Positions 1-9,143 of a stretch of DNA of 64,000 nt are shown here, in pieces (position 1 is the first letter of the stretch; every line of letters begins with the position of its first letter). A program made the position numbers and the translations under genes. The stretch is taken from positions 835,149-899,148 of the forward strand of contig NZ_KQ236688.1 of the NCBI RefSeq assembly GCF_001183545.1, written 5' to 3'. Origin of the DNA: Cellvibrio sp. pealriver. GTDB lineage: Bacteria; Pseudomonadota; Gammaproteobacteria; Pseudomonadales; Cellvibrionaceae. Under the pieces are notes generated by a model. It was not told where the DNA came from. It searched no databases and saw only the letters and a list, made by a program, of their open reading frames with translations.

Positions 1-1
1 G

Positions 2-850
2 GATATCAATGATAAAGCCGCGTTACATCAAGTTTTTTCTGATTATGCGATAGGTTGTGTAATGCATTTTGCGGGCTTGAAAGCGGTGGGAGAGTCTACC
101 CAAATACCTATCAAGTATTACCGGAATAATGTGGCGGGTACTTTGTCTTTGCTAGAGGTCATGGAAGAGCATTCCGTTTTTAATTTTGTCTTTAGTTCTT
201 CGGCGACTGTTTATGGTGATCCGGTGTCGGTACCCATTGATGAATCATTTCCTCTTTCAGCCACTAACCCTTATGGTCGCAGCAAGCTTATCGTAGAAGA
301 TATTCTGCGCGATATGGCCAAGGCACCTGACAATCAGTGGAACTTTTCAATTCTGCGTTATTTTAATCCTGCGGGCGCTCATGAGTCAGGTTTACTCGGT
401 GAGGATCCCAGGGGGACACCTAATAACTTGATTCCCTATATCGCCCAGGTCGCAGTGGGCAAGCGGGAGGCGCTTACCGTTTATGGCAATGATTATGCGA
501 CCCCTGATGGCACTGGCGTGCGCGATTACATACATGTCGTGGATTTGGCCCGAGGTCATGTGGCAGCACTCAATGGTTTGACGCAGCAGTCGCGAGGTTG
601 TTCAACCTATAATCTGGGTACTGGCGCTGGCTATTCCGTATTGGAGATGTTGAAAGCATTTGAGCTGGCGTGCGGCAAATCTATACCCTATGTGATCAGC
701 GCGCGCCGCCCCGGTGATATCGCCAGTTGTTATGCCGACGTCTCTCTGGCTAAGGAGCGTTTAGGTTGGGCAGCTGAATACAATGTTGAACGCATGATGG
801 CGGATACTTGGCGCTGGCAATCGCGCAACCCGAATGGTTTTGCTGAATAA
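2..850 (+). CDS. galE: UDP-glucose 4-epimerase, 5' end cut off by window edge
   Basis: Interconverts UDP-galactose and UDP-glucose in the Leloir pathway, in the cytoplasm. The reading frame is open from base 2, so the gene starts before the window. About 282 codons are present, against roughly 338 in full-length GalE, so about 60 N-terminal residues with the NAD-binding glycine motif are missing. Visible family marks are the HFAGLKAVGES block, the serine-rich SSSATVYGD segment, the catalytic Tyr and Lys in NPYGRSK, and the RYFNPAGAH and GTGVRDYIHV blocks. A good rho-independent terminator follows. It sits next to a galactan locus, so it would feed released D-galactose into glycolysis or supply UDP-galactose for the envelope. 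The family call is secure; its membership of the agar regulon is not shown by the sequence. Confidence 0.95.
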   Translation, partial: DINDKAALHQVFSDYAIGCVMHFAGLKAVGESTQIPIKYYRNNVAGTLSLLEVMEEHSVFNFVFSSSATVYGDPVSVPIDESFPLSATNPYGRSKLIVEDILRDMAKAPDNQWNFSILRYFNPAGAHESGLLGEDPRGTPNNLIPYIAQVAVGKREALTVYGNDYATPDGTGVRDYIHVVDLARGHVAALNGLTQQSRGCSTYNLGTGAGYSVLEMLKAFELACGKSIPYVISARRPGDIASCYADVSLAKERLGWAAEYNVERMMADTWRWQSRNPNGFAE

Positions 851-881
851 GTTTTCTCTGTGTTCGCTGTTGTGTTATTTG

Positions 882-905
882 GGAGGCCTGCGCCTCCTTT
901 TTTTT
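882..905 (+). terminator. Rho-independent terminator after galE
   Basis: Stem GGAGGC / GCCTCC with a four-base loop is followed directly by eight T. It separates galE from the TonB receptor operon. Confidence 0.85.
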
Positions 906-987
906 GTCTGTTACTTTGTCATTATCGCTTTAATGGTGCGTTCTCCATGGTTACCTTTTTTCACATTCTTTTAGCTATAAATGTAAA

Positions 988-1007
988 TTGCTAACAATCT
1001 ACAATTG
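988..1007 (+). promoter_or_regulatory. Candidate operator of the shared 18-bp motif, upstream of TonB receptor
   Basis: ATTGCTAACAATCTACAA matches the window-wide motif ATTGTTAACAATTTACAA at 16 of 18 positions. It lies just before a TTGACA box at 1012-1017, so a bound repressor would block the promoter. Relatives are at 15328, 43945 (minus), 49265 and 57088. The regulator is unknown; the GntR protein at 53871 is one candidate. Confidence 0.55.
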
Positions 1008-1011
1008 ATTA

Positions 1012-1039
1012 TTGACAATGCGGAATTGCTGAGTAGTAT
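1012..1039 (+). promoter_or_regulatory. Candidate sigma-70 promoter of the TonB receptor
   Basis: TTGACA at 1012-1017, a 16-base spacer and TAGTAT at 1034-1039 (4 of 6 to the -10 consensus). This would give a leader of about 95 bases before the chosen start at 1140. Confidence 0.4.
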
Positions 1040-1139
1040 TGGAAATGGCGTTAAATACTTTGCTTTTTTGTGCCGATTCATGTTGCTTGGAATGGATGGC
1101 ATGAAACAAAACAATAAATACCTTCATGGGGGCTTCACG

Positions 1140-4100
1140 ATGTCAAACATCACTCACCGCCTAAAAATTACGGCGTTGTCAGCAGCAATATGTGCAGTTA
1201 ATAGCGGTGCTATTTATGCACAACCAGTTAACAGTGCGTCTACGGAAGAACAGGAAGTGGAAGAGGTTACCGTAACTGGTATCCGTGGTGCACTTCAGCG
1301 CTCGATAGATGATAAGCGCAATGCAAAAAACATTACCGATACGGTTAATGCTGAGGATATGGGTAAAACCACGGACCAGAATATTGCAGACTCTTTGGGG
1401 CGTGTGACAGGGGTGACGGTCGTAAGCCGGGATGGTGAGGGGGCCAGTGTAACAGTTCGCGGTGCAACTGCTGCGCAGAATACTATCACCTTGAATGGTC
1501 AACAGCTTACCAGTACGGACTTTAGTCAATCCGTTGATCTAAGTTCATTTTCAGCAGATATTCTTTCTAAGCTGGAAGTTGTCAAAACGCCAAGTGCTGA
1601 TCACGATGAAGGTTCATTGGGAGCAAACATTAATTTAGAAACTGTTCGCCCGCTGGACCAGCGTGAAGATTCTCGCTCGATTACTGTGCAGGGTCGCTAT
1701 AACGGTTTTTCTGACGAGGCCGATCATAAGTTGCAATTTTCTGCAACACAAAAGTTTTTGGATGACACCTTGGGCGTCGCCTTGAGCGCATATGATGAAA
1801 CGAACACCTACCGTAAAGACCAATACCGAGTAGAAAACTTTATTGCTTCTCCTGAGATCGCTGCAGCGACTGACCAAAACGGTGAAATAGTTTCAGGTAT
1901 TAAGGCTATCTACCATCAAAATACCGGTTATGAGTTACATCAAAACACGTCTGATCGACAAGGTATGACTCTTGGTGTGCAGTGGGCACCTTCCGAAGAT
2001 ACCGAATTGATGTTGGATACGACTTATAGCAAGCAAGACCAAACCCGTAGTTTGGATGCACTGAAAACACGCTACCCAGGCAACGCCAATTTTGTTGAAG
2101 GCAAAAAGCCATTGGGTGATTTGCGCCCTGCAGCATCATTTACTGATCCACAAGCAGATTGGTATGGCGTGGATACTCGCACTAATACCATGACAAAAAT
2201 GGTCAATCGATTTGGTGCTGGTGACATGACTCGCGCTGAGGGTGGGGACGAACAAGAAAACGCCAGTGCAAGTTTGAAGTTAAAACAAACGTTGACTGAT
2301 CGTTTCCGTATGGAAGCGCAAGTTGGCTATTCGGAAAGTACTTCAGAAAGCTTACCTAATGCATATGCGGCCTTGCAAAACTACAAGAATATTCCTGCTA
2401 GTAAGTTATTTGATGCGGGCGCTGATGTAGAGCCGGTGGGCTATGACTGTACGAGCGGACGTTGTGTTCAAGTGTTTGGTACATCATTCGTCGATTTTGG
2501 TGATCAGTTATTAGACGAGACGGTTGATGGCGTATTGATTCCTGGATATGAAGATAACATTGTCAAAACGGGTTTTAATCCATTGGATACAGACACATTC
2601 CATTTGGCATATCTCTCTGAAACCGATGTGACTGTTGAGGATACATTACAGAATGCACAGGTTGACTTTGACTTTGACTTAGATGTACTTGGCCTGACTA
2701 CGGTCGAGTTTGGTGCAAAAGTTACCCAGCGTGAAAAAATGGTAGATAACCAACGCTATCAATTTAACTCCGTAACCAAAACAGATGTTGTTACCGATAA
2801 AAATGGTAATCCAGTTGCCGTTCCGGGTGGTGCTCTACTTGATGTGACTGCATCTTTAGTTGCACGTGATGGTTTGGACTATAACGATTTTATGAGTTCA
2901 TTGGGTTACGGTCGTGACAATGCCACTAAAGGCTGGCTGCCTATTGATGCGCGCGCAGCTGTAGGTTTGGTATTGGATGATGAAAACACTGTTCGCACAC
3001 CTAATGATACTGAATCGCGCACCACAGATATTGACACTCAAGCGTTTTATTTAAAAACCAACTTCTCATTTCTGGATGAGCGCCTCACAGGTGATATAGG
3101 CGTTCGATATGTAAAAACAGAAGTGGAATCCAAAGGTTATGCGGGTGCAGATTTTTGGCAGTTCAGTGAATCACTTGAGCGTGAGTTTGATTTATTGAAA
3201 TTAAAAGAATTGCGCGATACCTCTTTGCCCGAGTGTCGCCCTTATAGTACTGCTGACGCTGCTAATCGTCCTGGTTACGAAAGCAAATTTGAGCGTGTTG
3301 ATGGACTTGGTTGGGACACCTCCAGTGGTAGTGATCCTGCTGGTTGGACACCTATTCCTGATCAAGGGCCATGTCACGACCCTGACTATGCTGCGTGGGT
3401 TGCCTATCAGCAAGATCCAACTTTGCCTGATCCTGGGGTAACTATTAACTGGTTGACCATGTGGCGGTATGCCGATATATCAACAACTCGTGAAAACGGT
3501 TGGGGCACTGCTGTTTCTTATGATGGCACAACGCCTATTGCATCAAATAATGCGAATCAGTTTGATTTTGAAACCTTAACTAATAAAGAGCTTCAATCAT
3601 TTGAAGCGCAAGGCTCTCACACGTATAGCAACGTATTGCCGAGTTTAAATCTTAATTACGCATTCCGAGAAGATTTGGTTGGCCGATTTGCCATTTCAAA
3701 GACTATGACGCGTCCGGAAATTGATCAACTGCGTCCTGGCTTTCAGGTGGTTGAAAATGGCTATTGGGCAGCGGGTGATACTGGTAGCAAAGTGAGTATG
3801 TACAACACTAAATTGGATCCATTGGAATCCAAAAACATTGATATTTCACTTGAGTGGTATTTCACTGATTCGGGCATGTTGAGTGTCGCAGTATTTAATA
3901 AAGACATGACCAATTTTACCGATGTAGAAAGTGCAAAAACCTATATCTCTGACTTGCGCAATGTTGATGGGCCTGTCGATGCGTCGACATTGATTAAGTT
4001 GCCAACAGATGATGCTGCTAATGATTATGGCTTACAGGGTTGTATGCCATTGCGCGCAACAGCGGATTATGGATGGTGGGCAACAGACCCCAATCGTTTT

Positions 4101-4772
4101 AGTAATGATTTGCGCGATCTATGTGCCGAATACAGTGTAAATAAAATTATTAATGGTAAAGGTGCAACTATCACTGGCGTGGAATTGGGCTATAGCCAAT
4201 CCTACGATTTCCTCCCCGGCTATTTCTTGAGTGGTTTGGGTATGTCGGCTAACTACACCTACCAAGACAGTGAATATGAGCCTGACAAATCCACTATTGA
4301 TCCAAGCAAAGATTTACCCGCATTCCCTGTTGCTGATACTCCAGAGCATAGTTACAACTTGACAGCCTATTGGGAGCAAGATGGTCATCAAGTGCGCTTG
4401 AGTTATCGTGGATCCAGTGATTCTTTGGTGGGAACAGATTACAACACGGGTTTACAAGGGCGTACTTGGAATCAGGGTTCAATCTGGAATGAGGGGCGCG
4501 ATACTTTGGACTTTTCTGCTACCTATGCATTTAGCGAAAACATGGATTTTACCTTTCAGGCAACCAATCTGACTGATGCCGTATATCGCACGTATTTTAC
4601 GAGCCGTGAATTGCAAGTGCAGCGGGTTTACAGTGCAGATAATGCGTCGGGTTATGAGTTTGTTGCCTACGAAGAAGGCAATCCATTAGATGGTGAGGCG
4701 ACGAAATCCCGCACTTACACTGAATATAAGGTAGGGGCTACCCTCCGTTTGGGTGTGCGCGTGAACTTCTAA
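1140..4772 (+). CDS. TonB-dependent outer-membrane receptor, probably for agar/porphyran oligosaccharides
   Basis: Energy-coupled outer-membrane uptake channel of about 1210 residues. After a signal peptide ending near IYAQ come a VEEVTVTGIRG segment typical of the TonB-box region and a plug domain (DSLGRVTGVTV, then SVTVRGA, near residues 80-180). A long beta-barrel follows and ends in the expected terminal phenylalanine (GVRVNF). There is no N-terminal STN signalling domain, so it should not talk to an anti-sigma factor in the FecA way. The frame is open from 1005, but the ATG at 1140 has GGGGG eight bases upstream and begins a normal signal peptide; the ATG at 1101 is the alternative. The gene is followed by a surface lipoprotein and flanked by agarases, hence the substrate inference. 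It is the only TonB receptor in the window. Confidence 0.9.
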   Translation: MSNITHRLKITALSAAICAVNSGAIYAQPVNSASTEEQEVEEVTVTGIRGALQRSIDDKRNAKNITDTVNAEDMGKTTDQNIADSLGRVTGVTVVSRDGEGASVTVRGATAAQNTITLNGQQLTSTDFSQSVDLSSFSADILSKLEVVKTPSADHDEGSLGANINLETVRPLDQREDSRSITVQGRYNGFSDEADHKLQFSATQKFLDDTLGVALSAYDETNTYRKDQYRVENFIASPEIAAATDQNGEIVSGIKAIYHQNTGYELHQNTSDRQGMTLGVQWAPSEDTELMLDTTYSKQDQTRSLDALKTRYPGNANFVEGKKPLGDLRPAASFTDPQADWYGVDTRTNTMTKMVNRFGAGDMTRAEGGDEQENASASLKLKQTLTDRFRMEAQVGYSESTSESLPNAYAALQNYKNIPASKLFDAGADVEPVGYDCTSGRCVQVFGTSFVDFGDQLLDETVDGVLIPGYEDNIVKTGFNPLDTDTFHLAYLSETDVTVEDTLQNAQVDFDFDLDVLGLTTVEFGAKVTQREKMVDNQRYQFNSVTKTDVVTDKNGNPVAVPGGALLDVTASLVARDGLDYNDFMSSLGYGRDNATKGWLPIDARAAVGLVLDDENTVRTPNDTESRTTDIDTQAFYLKTNFSFLDERLTGDIGVRYVKTEVESKGYAGADFWQFSESLEREFDLLKLKELRDTSLPECRPYSTADAANRPGYESKFERVDGLGWDTSSGSDPAGWTPIPDQGPCHDPDYAAWVAYQQDPTLPDPGVTINWLTMWRYADISTTRENGWGTAVSYDGTTPIASNNANQFDFETLTNKELQSFEAQGSHTYSNVLPSLNLNYAFREDLVGRFAISKTMTRPEIDQLRPGFQVVENGYWAAGDTGSKVSMYNTKLDPLESKNIDISLEWYFTDSGMLSVAVFNKDMTNFTDVESAKTYISDLRNVDGPVDASTLIKLPTDDAANDYGLQGCMPLRATADYGWWATDPNRFSNDLRDLCAEYSVNKIINGKGATITGVELGYSQSYDFLPGYFLSGLGMSANYTYQDSEYEPDKSTIDPSKDLPAFPVADTPEHSYNLTAYWEQDGHQVRLSYRGSSDSLVGTDYNTGLQGRTWNQGSIWNEGRDTLDFSATYAFSENMDFTFQATNLTDAVYRTYFTSRELQVQRVYSADNASGYEFVAYEEGNPLDGEATKSRTYTEYKVGATLRLGVRVNF

Positions 4773-4788
4773 TTCATCTATTGAGACC

Positions 4789-4810
4789 GGTGCGGAATTT
4801 TCCGCACCTT
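4789..4810 (+). terminator. Intercistronic hairpin after the TonB receptor
   Basis: GGTGCGGA / TCCGCACC with a short loop and only a weak T run. More likely a partial terminator or processing hairpin that lowers expression of the downstream lipoprotein than a full stop. Confidence 0.5.
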
Positions 4811-4841
4811 TCGCTAATAAAATAAATAAGTGGTGTTTAAT

Positions 4842-6809
4842 ATGAAACTCTATGAAAGATCCAGATTGTTTGTTGGTTTAATGATCGTATCGGCGTTAAC
4901 TGCATGTGGTGGCGATGATAATAAAAAATCAACGGCTTCAGGTGGCGGTGCTGCACCAACACACAGTGGCAATATATCCAAGATTTATAGTGAAAAAGAT
5001 GCATTTGAATTTGTTGAGTTATTGAGTGGATCTGTCGACACAGATGGTGACATTCTGTTGGTGCGCAATCTGACTGCTGATATTGCTGATACCACAGGTT
5101 TTGAGAGTGCCGGTGTTCGCATTGGTGTTCGTCCTTCTGCTTTGGCACCTCATTTGGATACGGGTGATGTGCGCACAGTTACTTACACATTTAACATTAG
5201 TGATGGTGTTAATAATGTGCAGCGAACCGCAACTTTTTCAGTAATGGGTGAAGATGCTGCGCCGGAGTTTGAAGATATAGTGCTCACCTATGCAGAAGAT
5301 GCAGCGGATGTGGTTTCGGTTGATTTGTTGCAAAATGTAATTGATGCTGATGAAGAACCATTGTCAATTACTGATGTCAAGGTTATTTCCAATCCTGACT
5401 CCGCAGCGACCTTGGTCGATTCAGTTGTCACTATAAATGTTGGATCGTTTAAGGATTCCATTAAGGGCGGTGATGTTCGTGTATTCAGTTATGAATACAA
5501 AGTTAATGATCACAATCACAGTTTGCCGCGCACAGCTGTTATCACTATTAATGGTGTTTCTACAGAGCCTGAACCGCCGACTGTATATGGGCCACAAAAA
5601 GTCACTTTTACAACTGCTGGTGCAAAAGTAAATTTGGATTTAATTGCCGCCCCCAATGTGGTGGATTGGAATGGTGATGCAATCAGTGTTGATTACGATA
5701 CCTTAAAACCAGTTGGTGATGCTCCTGCATTTAAGTTTTCTGGCTCTGCTAATGGCAAACTGTTGATTGAGCCTGCTGCTTTTTACCAACATGTGGCAGA
5801 AACCAAGACGTTTACTTATTCTTATGATGTGATTGATTCTACTGGCCGTAAGGCAACTGCCTCTGCAGAGTTAACGGTTACCAAAGCTCCTGCTGTGTCG
5901 CGCATAGCTAACGGTGGATTTGAAAATGGTTTGGTCGGCTGGGTGGCAGAAATGGGTGGTATTGCCTCTGTAAAAACTACCTCGGCACTGGGGCTTGACT
6001 TTAAAGGTACACAATTAGTTAGTTTTTCTGGTGCAGATACAATTACCGCAAATCTCACTGGTTTAGAGGTTGGCTCAACTTACATAGTTGAAAATCGTGT
6101 AAAACATGCCGATGGATGGGGAAGTGCAGCAACCAGCGCTGTCTTCGGCACAGTTGCAGGTGTTCCTGGTTCGCGAATTACTGGTAATTCTATGTATGAA
6201 CATGGCGGAGGTGCACGCACTAATGCTGTAGCATTTGTTGGCGGGCAGGGAATGACCTATGCATTTACCGCTAACCAGATTACTGAGTTAGATGATGTCA
6301 GTGTTTATAAGTATGGCTTTGAACAAGCGAACAATCTTATCTCTGAAAATGACTCTACTTTTGAATCTGGTGTGAGCAATTGGAAGCTTGGTGCTGGTGC
6401 AACGGTAAGTGCTAATAGCCCGATTTCAGGAGCAATGAGTCTAGAGTCAGGGAAAGCAGGTGACATTAGAAATATTTTGCCGTTAGCAACTGGCGCTATT
6501 AAAAATGGTAAACGTTATTTGATTACTATGGATGTGGAGATTGTTGGATTTGCACCAGCCAGTCACACTTTCCGTGTGTCTGTTGTGGATCCAGCTAATT
6601 TCGATGCAACGGTGATTGGCGGTGCATTTAAAGGTGTTTACTGGCTTTCGGAAGCGAAACAAACCTTTGCTGCCGTGCTTGATGTTGCTCGCGATTCGAC
6701 GGTTACCGATTGGGCAACCAGAGCACAAGAGTTACATGTAGGTACCAATGTATGGGGACAAGGCTTTAATTATCGGATTGATAATGTACGGTTATTTGAA
6801 ATTCAATAA
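4842..6809 (+). CDS. Surface lipoprotein with three tandem repeats and two CBM-like modules
   Basis: No named family recognised. The ATG at 4842 gives a lipoprotein signal with lipobox LTAC followed by GGDD. Three repeats of about 100 residues follow (roughly 45-140, 145-240 and 250-345). Each carries an acidic strand such as DTDGD, DADEE or DWNGD, and they look like cadherin-like or bacterial Ig-like folds. The last 300 residues hold two modules that each open with an N-x-x-FE-x-G-x-x-x-W pattern (NGGFENGLVGW, then STFESGVSNW), as in CenC/CBM4_9-type binding domains. A GTG at 4830 is the alternative start. The gene is co-directional with the TonB receptor, 69 bases downstream. By position and build it could be the glycan-capturing partner of the receptor, in the place SusD holds in Bacteroidetes; that role is inference. 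Confidence 0.7.
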   Translation: MKLYERSRLFVGLMIVSALTACGGDDNKKSTASGGGAAPTHSGNISKIYSEKDAFEFVELLSGSVDTDGDILLVRNLTADIADTTGFESAGVRIGVRPSALAPHLDTGDVRTVTYTFNISDGVNNVQRTATFSVMGEDAAPEFEDIVLTYAEDAADVVSVDLLQNVIDADEEPLSITDVKVISNPDSAATLVDSVVTINVGSFKDSIKGGDVRVFSYEYKVNDHNHSLPRTAVITINGVSTEPEPPTVYGPQKVTFTTAGAKVNLDLIAAPNVVDWNGDAISVDYDTLKPVGDAPAFKFSGSANGKLLIEPAAFYQHVAETKTFTYSYDVIDSTGRKATASAELTVTKAPAVSRIANGGFENGLVGWVAEMGGIASVKTTSALGLDFKGTQLVSFSGADTITANLTGLEVGSTYIVENRVKHADGWGSAATSAVFGTVAGVPGSRITGNSMYEHGGGARTNAVAFVGGQGMTYAFTANQITELDDVSVYKYGFEQANNLISENDSTFESGVSNWKLGAGATVSANSPISGAMSLESGKAGDIRNILPLATGAIKNGKRYLITMDVEIVGFAPASHTFRVSVVDPANFDATVIGGAFKGVYWLSEAKQTFAAVLDVARDSTVTDWATRAQELHVGTNVWGQGFNYRIDNVRLFEIQ

Positions 6810-6857
6810 ATCTGATGTTGCTCCAAGTAATTTTTAAGTTAGCACTCCCTACTTTTG

Positions 6858-6889
6858 CGCCCTTAACCTTACGGTTAAGGGCGATTTTT
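6858..6889 (+). terminator. Rho-independent terminator after the lipoprotein
   Basis: Perfect 11-bp stem CGCCCTTAACC / GGTTAAGGGCG with a TTAC loop, then a base and five T. It ends the receptor-lipoprotein operon. Confidence 0.9.
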
Positions 6890-7040
6890 CTATGTGGTAC
6901 ATAAATTGTCGGTAAGAATAGTTTTTCTAAACGGGTGCTGTGGTTTAGTTTGCAAACTTGGTGGGGATATTCCTTTTCTTGTGAGGAAATGGAGTTGAGA
7001 AGGTAGATAAGGGCGTTTGAATGAGGTGTTTTTAATATAA

Positions 7041-7850
7041 TTACTGATAATTTAATTCTTGAATTTGACTAAAAAAATCGAATGTTTTACGAATATTACG
7101 ATTCCAATAATCCCAACTGTGTTCACCGGATAATGATTCCAGTTCAGCAGTAATGCCAAGTTGTTTTAACCTCTGGTTGAACCTCTGATTGCCTGAATAA
7201 AGCGTGTCTTCAGTTCCGCAATCGAATCGAATTGGTGGAAGGTGGTTTTTATTAACCTGTAACCAATGCACTATATCGCTTTCATAAGTTAAATGAGTGT
7301 TATAAAGCGATAGATCTTCAGCGACAAATTGTGCCATTTCTCGAATGTCTGTTATTGAAGAGTGCGCTGATATGCCTTTAAAAATGTTGGAGTATTTAGC
7401 CCCCAGACGCAGTGCGCCATAACCGCCCATAGATAGGCCAGCAATATAAACGTTGGAGGCGATTGAGGCGGACGGATTGCACTTTATAACCGCAGCAATC
7501 ACGTCTTCCACTATCCATTTTTCATAATTCTCACCGTTTGCCAGCGGCAAATAAGCTGAGCCGCCATAAAAGCCGCCGTCGGAAGGCATAACCAATATCA
7601 TTTGGCTGAGGCCACCTTTGGCGTATTCATCGATATAGGCCTTGTGTACGCCGCCCAAGCCCGACCATACCCAGTGATTGCCGTAAACACCGTGCAACAA
7701 AATTACAATTGGTAAATCTTTGCTGTCGGGATGAGCGTTAAAGACGCTGATATCGCAGCGTCGGTTTAGGTGTGAGCTCTGAACGGTGAGTAATTGAAAG
7801 TGTTCGGCAAGATATTCCGGGTTGGATTGTTCAATTCTAATAACAGCCAT
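7041..7850 (-). CDS. Esterase of the S-formylglutathione hydrolase / Esterase D-like alpha/beta-hydrolase family
   Basis: Serine hydrolase of 269 residues in the PF00756-type esterase family. The oxyanion-hole segment LLHGVYGN, the nucleophile elbow GLSMGGYGA and a late SGEHSWDYW block that supplies the histidine are all visible. No signal peptide is seen, so it is probably cytoplasmic. It is the second gene after a zinc alcohol dehydrogenase, with five bases between them, so the two are transcribed together. An alcohol dehydrogenase plus this esterase type is the usual pair for glutathione-dependent formaldehyde oxidation. Formaldehyde is exactly what the P450 system at 37255-40088 would release. 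A carbohydrate O-acyl esterase (CE1-like) is the other possibility. Confidence 0.75.
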   Translation of the reverse strand: MAVIRIEQSNPEYLAEHFQLLTVQSSHLNRRCDISVFNAHPDSKDLPIVILLHGVYGNHWVWSGLGGVHKAYIDEYAKGGLSQMILVMPSDGGFYGGSAYLPLANGENYEKWIVEDVIAAVIKCNPSASIASNVYIAGLSMGGYGALRLGAKYSNIFKGISAHSSITDIREMAQFVAEDLSLYNTHLTYESDIVHWLQVNKNHLPPIRFDCGTEDTLYSGNQRFNQRLKQLGITAELESLSGEHSWDYWNRNIRKTFDFFSQIQELNYQ

Positions 7851-7855
7851 TTGAA

Positions 7856-8971
7856 TTATTCCTCGTCATCAAAGACAACAACACCTTTGGCGATACGGCC
7901 ATTAATTAAATCATCAAAACCCTGCGCTACATCTTCTATGCGATAGGTTTTAGTGACCAATTCATCCAATTTTAATTGGCCCGCGCTATACAAATCCAAA
8001 ATGCGAGGAAAGTCCCGGTCGGGATTGCACATGCCGTAAAGTGGATTAATATAAATTTTGTCCCACTCAAATAATTCGCAATCAAAATCAATACGTTGCT
8101 CAATGCCACTGACTTGCACTGCCGTTCCGGCACTGCGAATGAGTTTGAGTGGTGCTGAGCCAAGTGCAGGAACCGCGGTGCATTCAAAGGCATAATCTGT
8201 TCCGCGGCCGCCGTTAATCGCACGTACTTGCGCGGCTACTTCGTTAAAATCCTTATCATCTCGTGTCGCTATGACACCGTGGGTCGCCCCAAATTTTTTA
8301 GCTTGGTCCAAGCGCTCGCTATTGATATCAATGGCGATAATTTTATTGGCGCCTGACAATTTTGCCGCTTGAATAACATTTAAGCCGACACCACCACAAC
8401 CAATTACACTGACGGATGAGCCCAGCTTGACGTTGGCGGCATTGACGACAGAGCCCCAGCCCGTCATAACACCGCAACCAATAATTGATGCAGTAGCGTA
8501 GGGGATATCGCAGTGAATTTTGACCACCGCCGATTCTTTAACAATGCTGTGTTCAGACATAGTACCTAGGTGAAATGAACGTTCAATTGGCGCGCCCTGA
8601 TGGTTTGCAGCGTCTGGGTGCGCGTGCCCGCAAAGACCTTGCCCGCAAACCGGTGAGTTTATCTCGCAGATATGAGTATTGCCTTCGCGACATTGAAAGC
8701 AGTGACCGCAGGGAATGGCCCAGTTTAAGATAACTTTATCGCCAACTTTTACTTTAGTTACTGCTGAACCAACGGCCATAACAATGCCAGCACCTTCATG
8801 GCCAACAATAAAGGGTTTGTTCCAGGTATTGATGGAGTCCCAGTCGGTGTGGCAAATGCCTGATGCTTTTAATTTAATCAGCACCTCATCCTGTGCCGGA
8901 GTGCCAATGGCAATTGTGGTTAAATGGAAATTTCCTTTGCCATCAGACAATATGGCTTTTGAATGAATCAT
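7856..8971 (-). CDS. Zinc-dependent alcohol dehydrogenase, class III-like
   Basis: Medium-chain dehydrogenase of 371 residues. The catalytic zinc site is visible as GICHTD and GHEGAGIV, and the structural zinc loop begins CGHCFQC with a later cysteine in THIC. The NAD-binding motif is IGCGGVGLNV. A GGAG ribosome site lies ten bases before the ATG. It starts an operon with the esterase and faces the AraC regulator at 9144 across 172 bases. The layout suggests formaldehyde or C1 disposal linked to methylgalactose breakdown. Against that, I recall that related dehydrogenases beside P450 demethylases in porphyran-using Flavobacteriia were reported not to oxidise formaldehyde but to prefer aromatic aldehydes while still being needed for growth on methylgalactose. 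The substrate is therefore open. Confidence 0.8.
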   Translation of the reverse strand: MIHSKAILSDGKGNFHLTTIAIGTPAQDEVLIKLKASGICHTDWDSINTWNKPFIVGHEGAGIVMAVGSAVTKVKVGDKVILNWAIPCGHCFQCREGNTHICEINSPVCGQGLCGHAHPDAANHQGAPIERSFHLGTMSEHSIVKESAVVKIHCDIPYATASIIGCGVMTGWGSVVNAANVKLGSSVSVIGCGGVGLNVIQAAKLSGANKIIAIDINSERLDQAKKFGATHGVIATRDDKDFNEVAAQVRAINGGRGTDYAFECTAVPALGSAPLKLIRSAGTAVQVSGIEQRIDFDCELFEWDKIYINPLYGMCNPDRDFPRILDLYSAGQLKLDELVTKTYRIEDVAQGFDDLINGRIAKGVVVFDDEE

Positions 8972-9143
8972 GAGAGTTAGCTCCAGTAGTGTTCGTGAAT
9001 TAGGTGCTCAATGGGTTAAAAACGAAATATATAGGCTAGAATTAGTTTGATTTTCATTGTTGATGATCGGCCACAGCTAAAAAAAATTGCTATCGAATTA
9101 AAAATATAATCAACTTTGATCCAAGAATATTGACTACTGGAAA

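Noticed and set aside
1005..1139. Longer start of the TonB receptor frame
   Set aside because: The extra 45 residues precede a normal signal peptide and would put the shared operator and promoter too close to or inside the gene; the ATG at 1140 has a G-rich ribosome site.
6947..6958. Perfect palindrome AGTTTGCAAACT as an operator
   Set aside because: It lies between two convergent gene ends with no promoter to control; probably chance.
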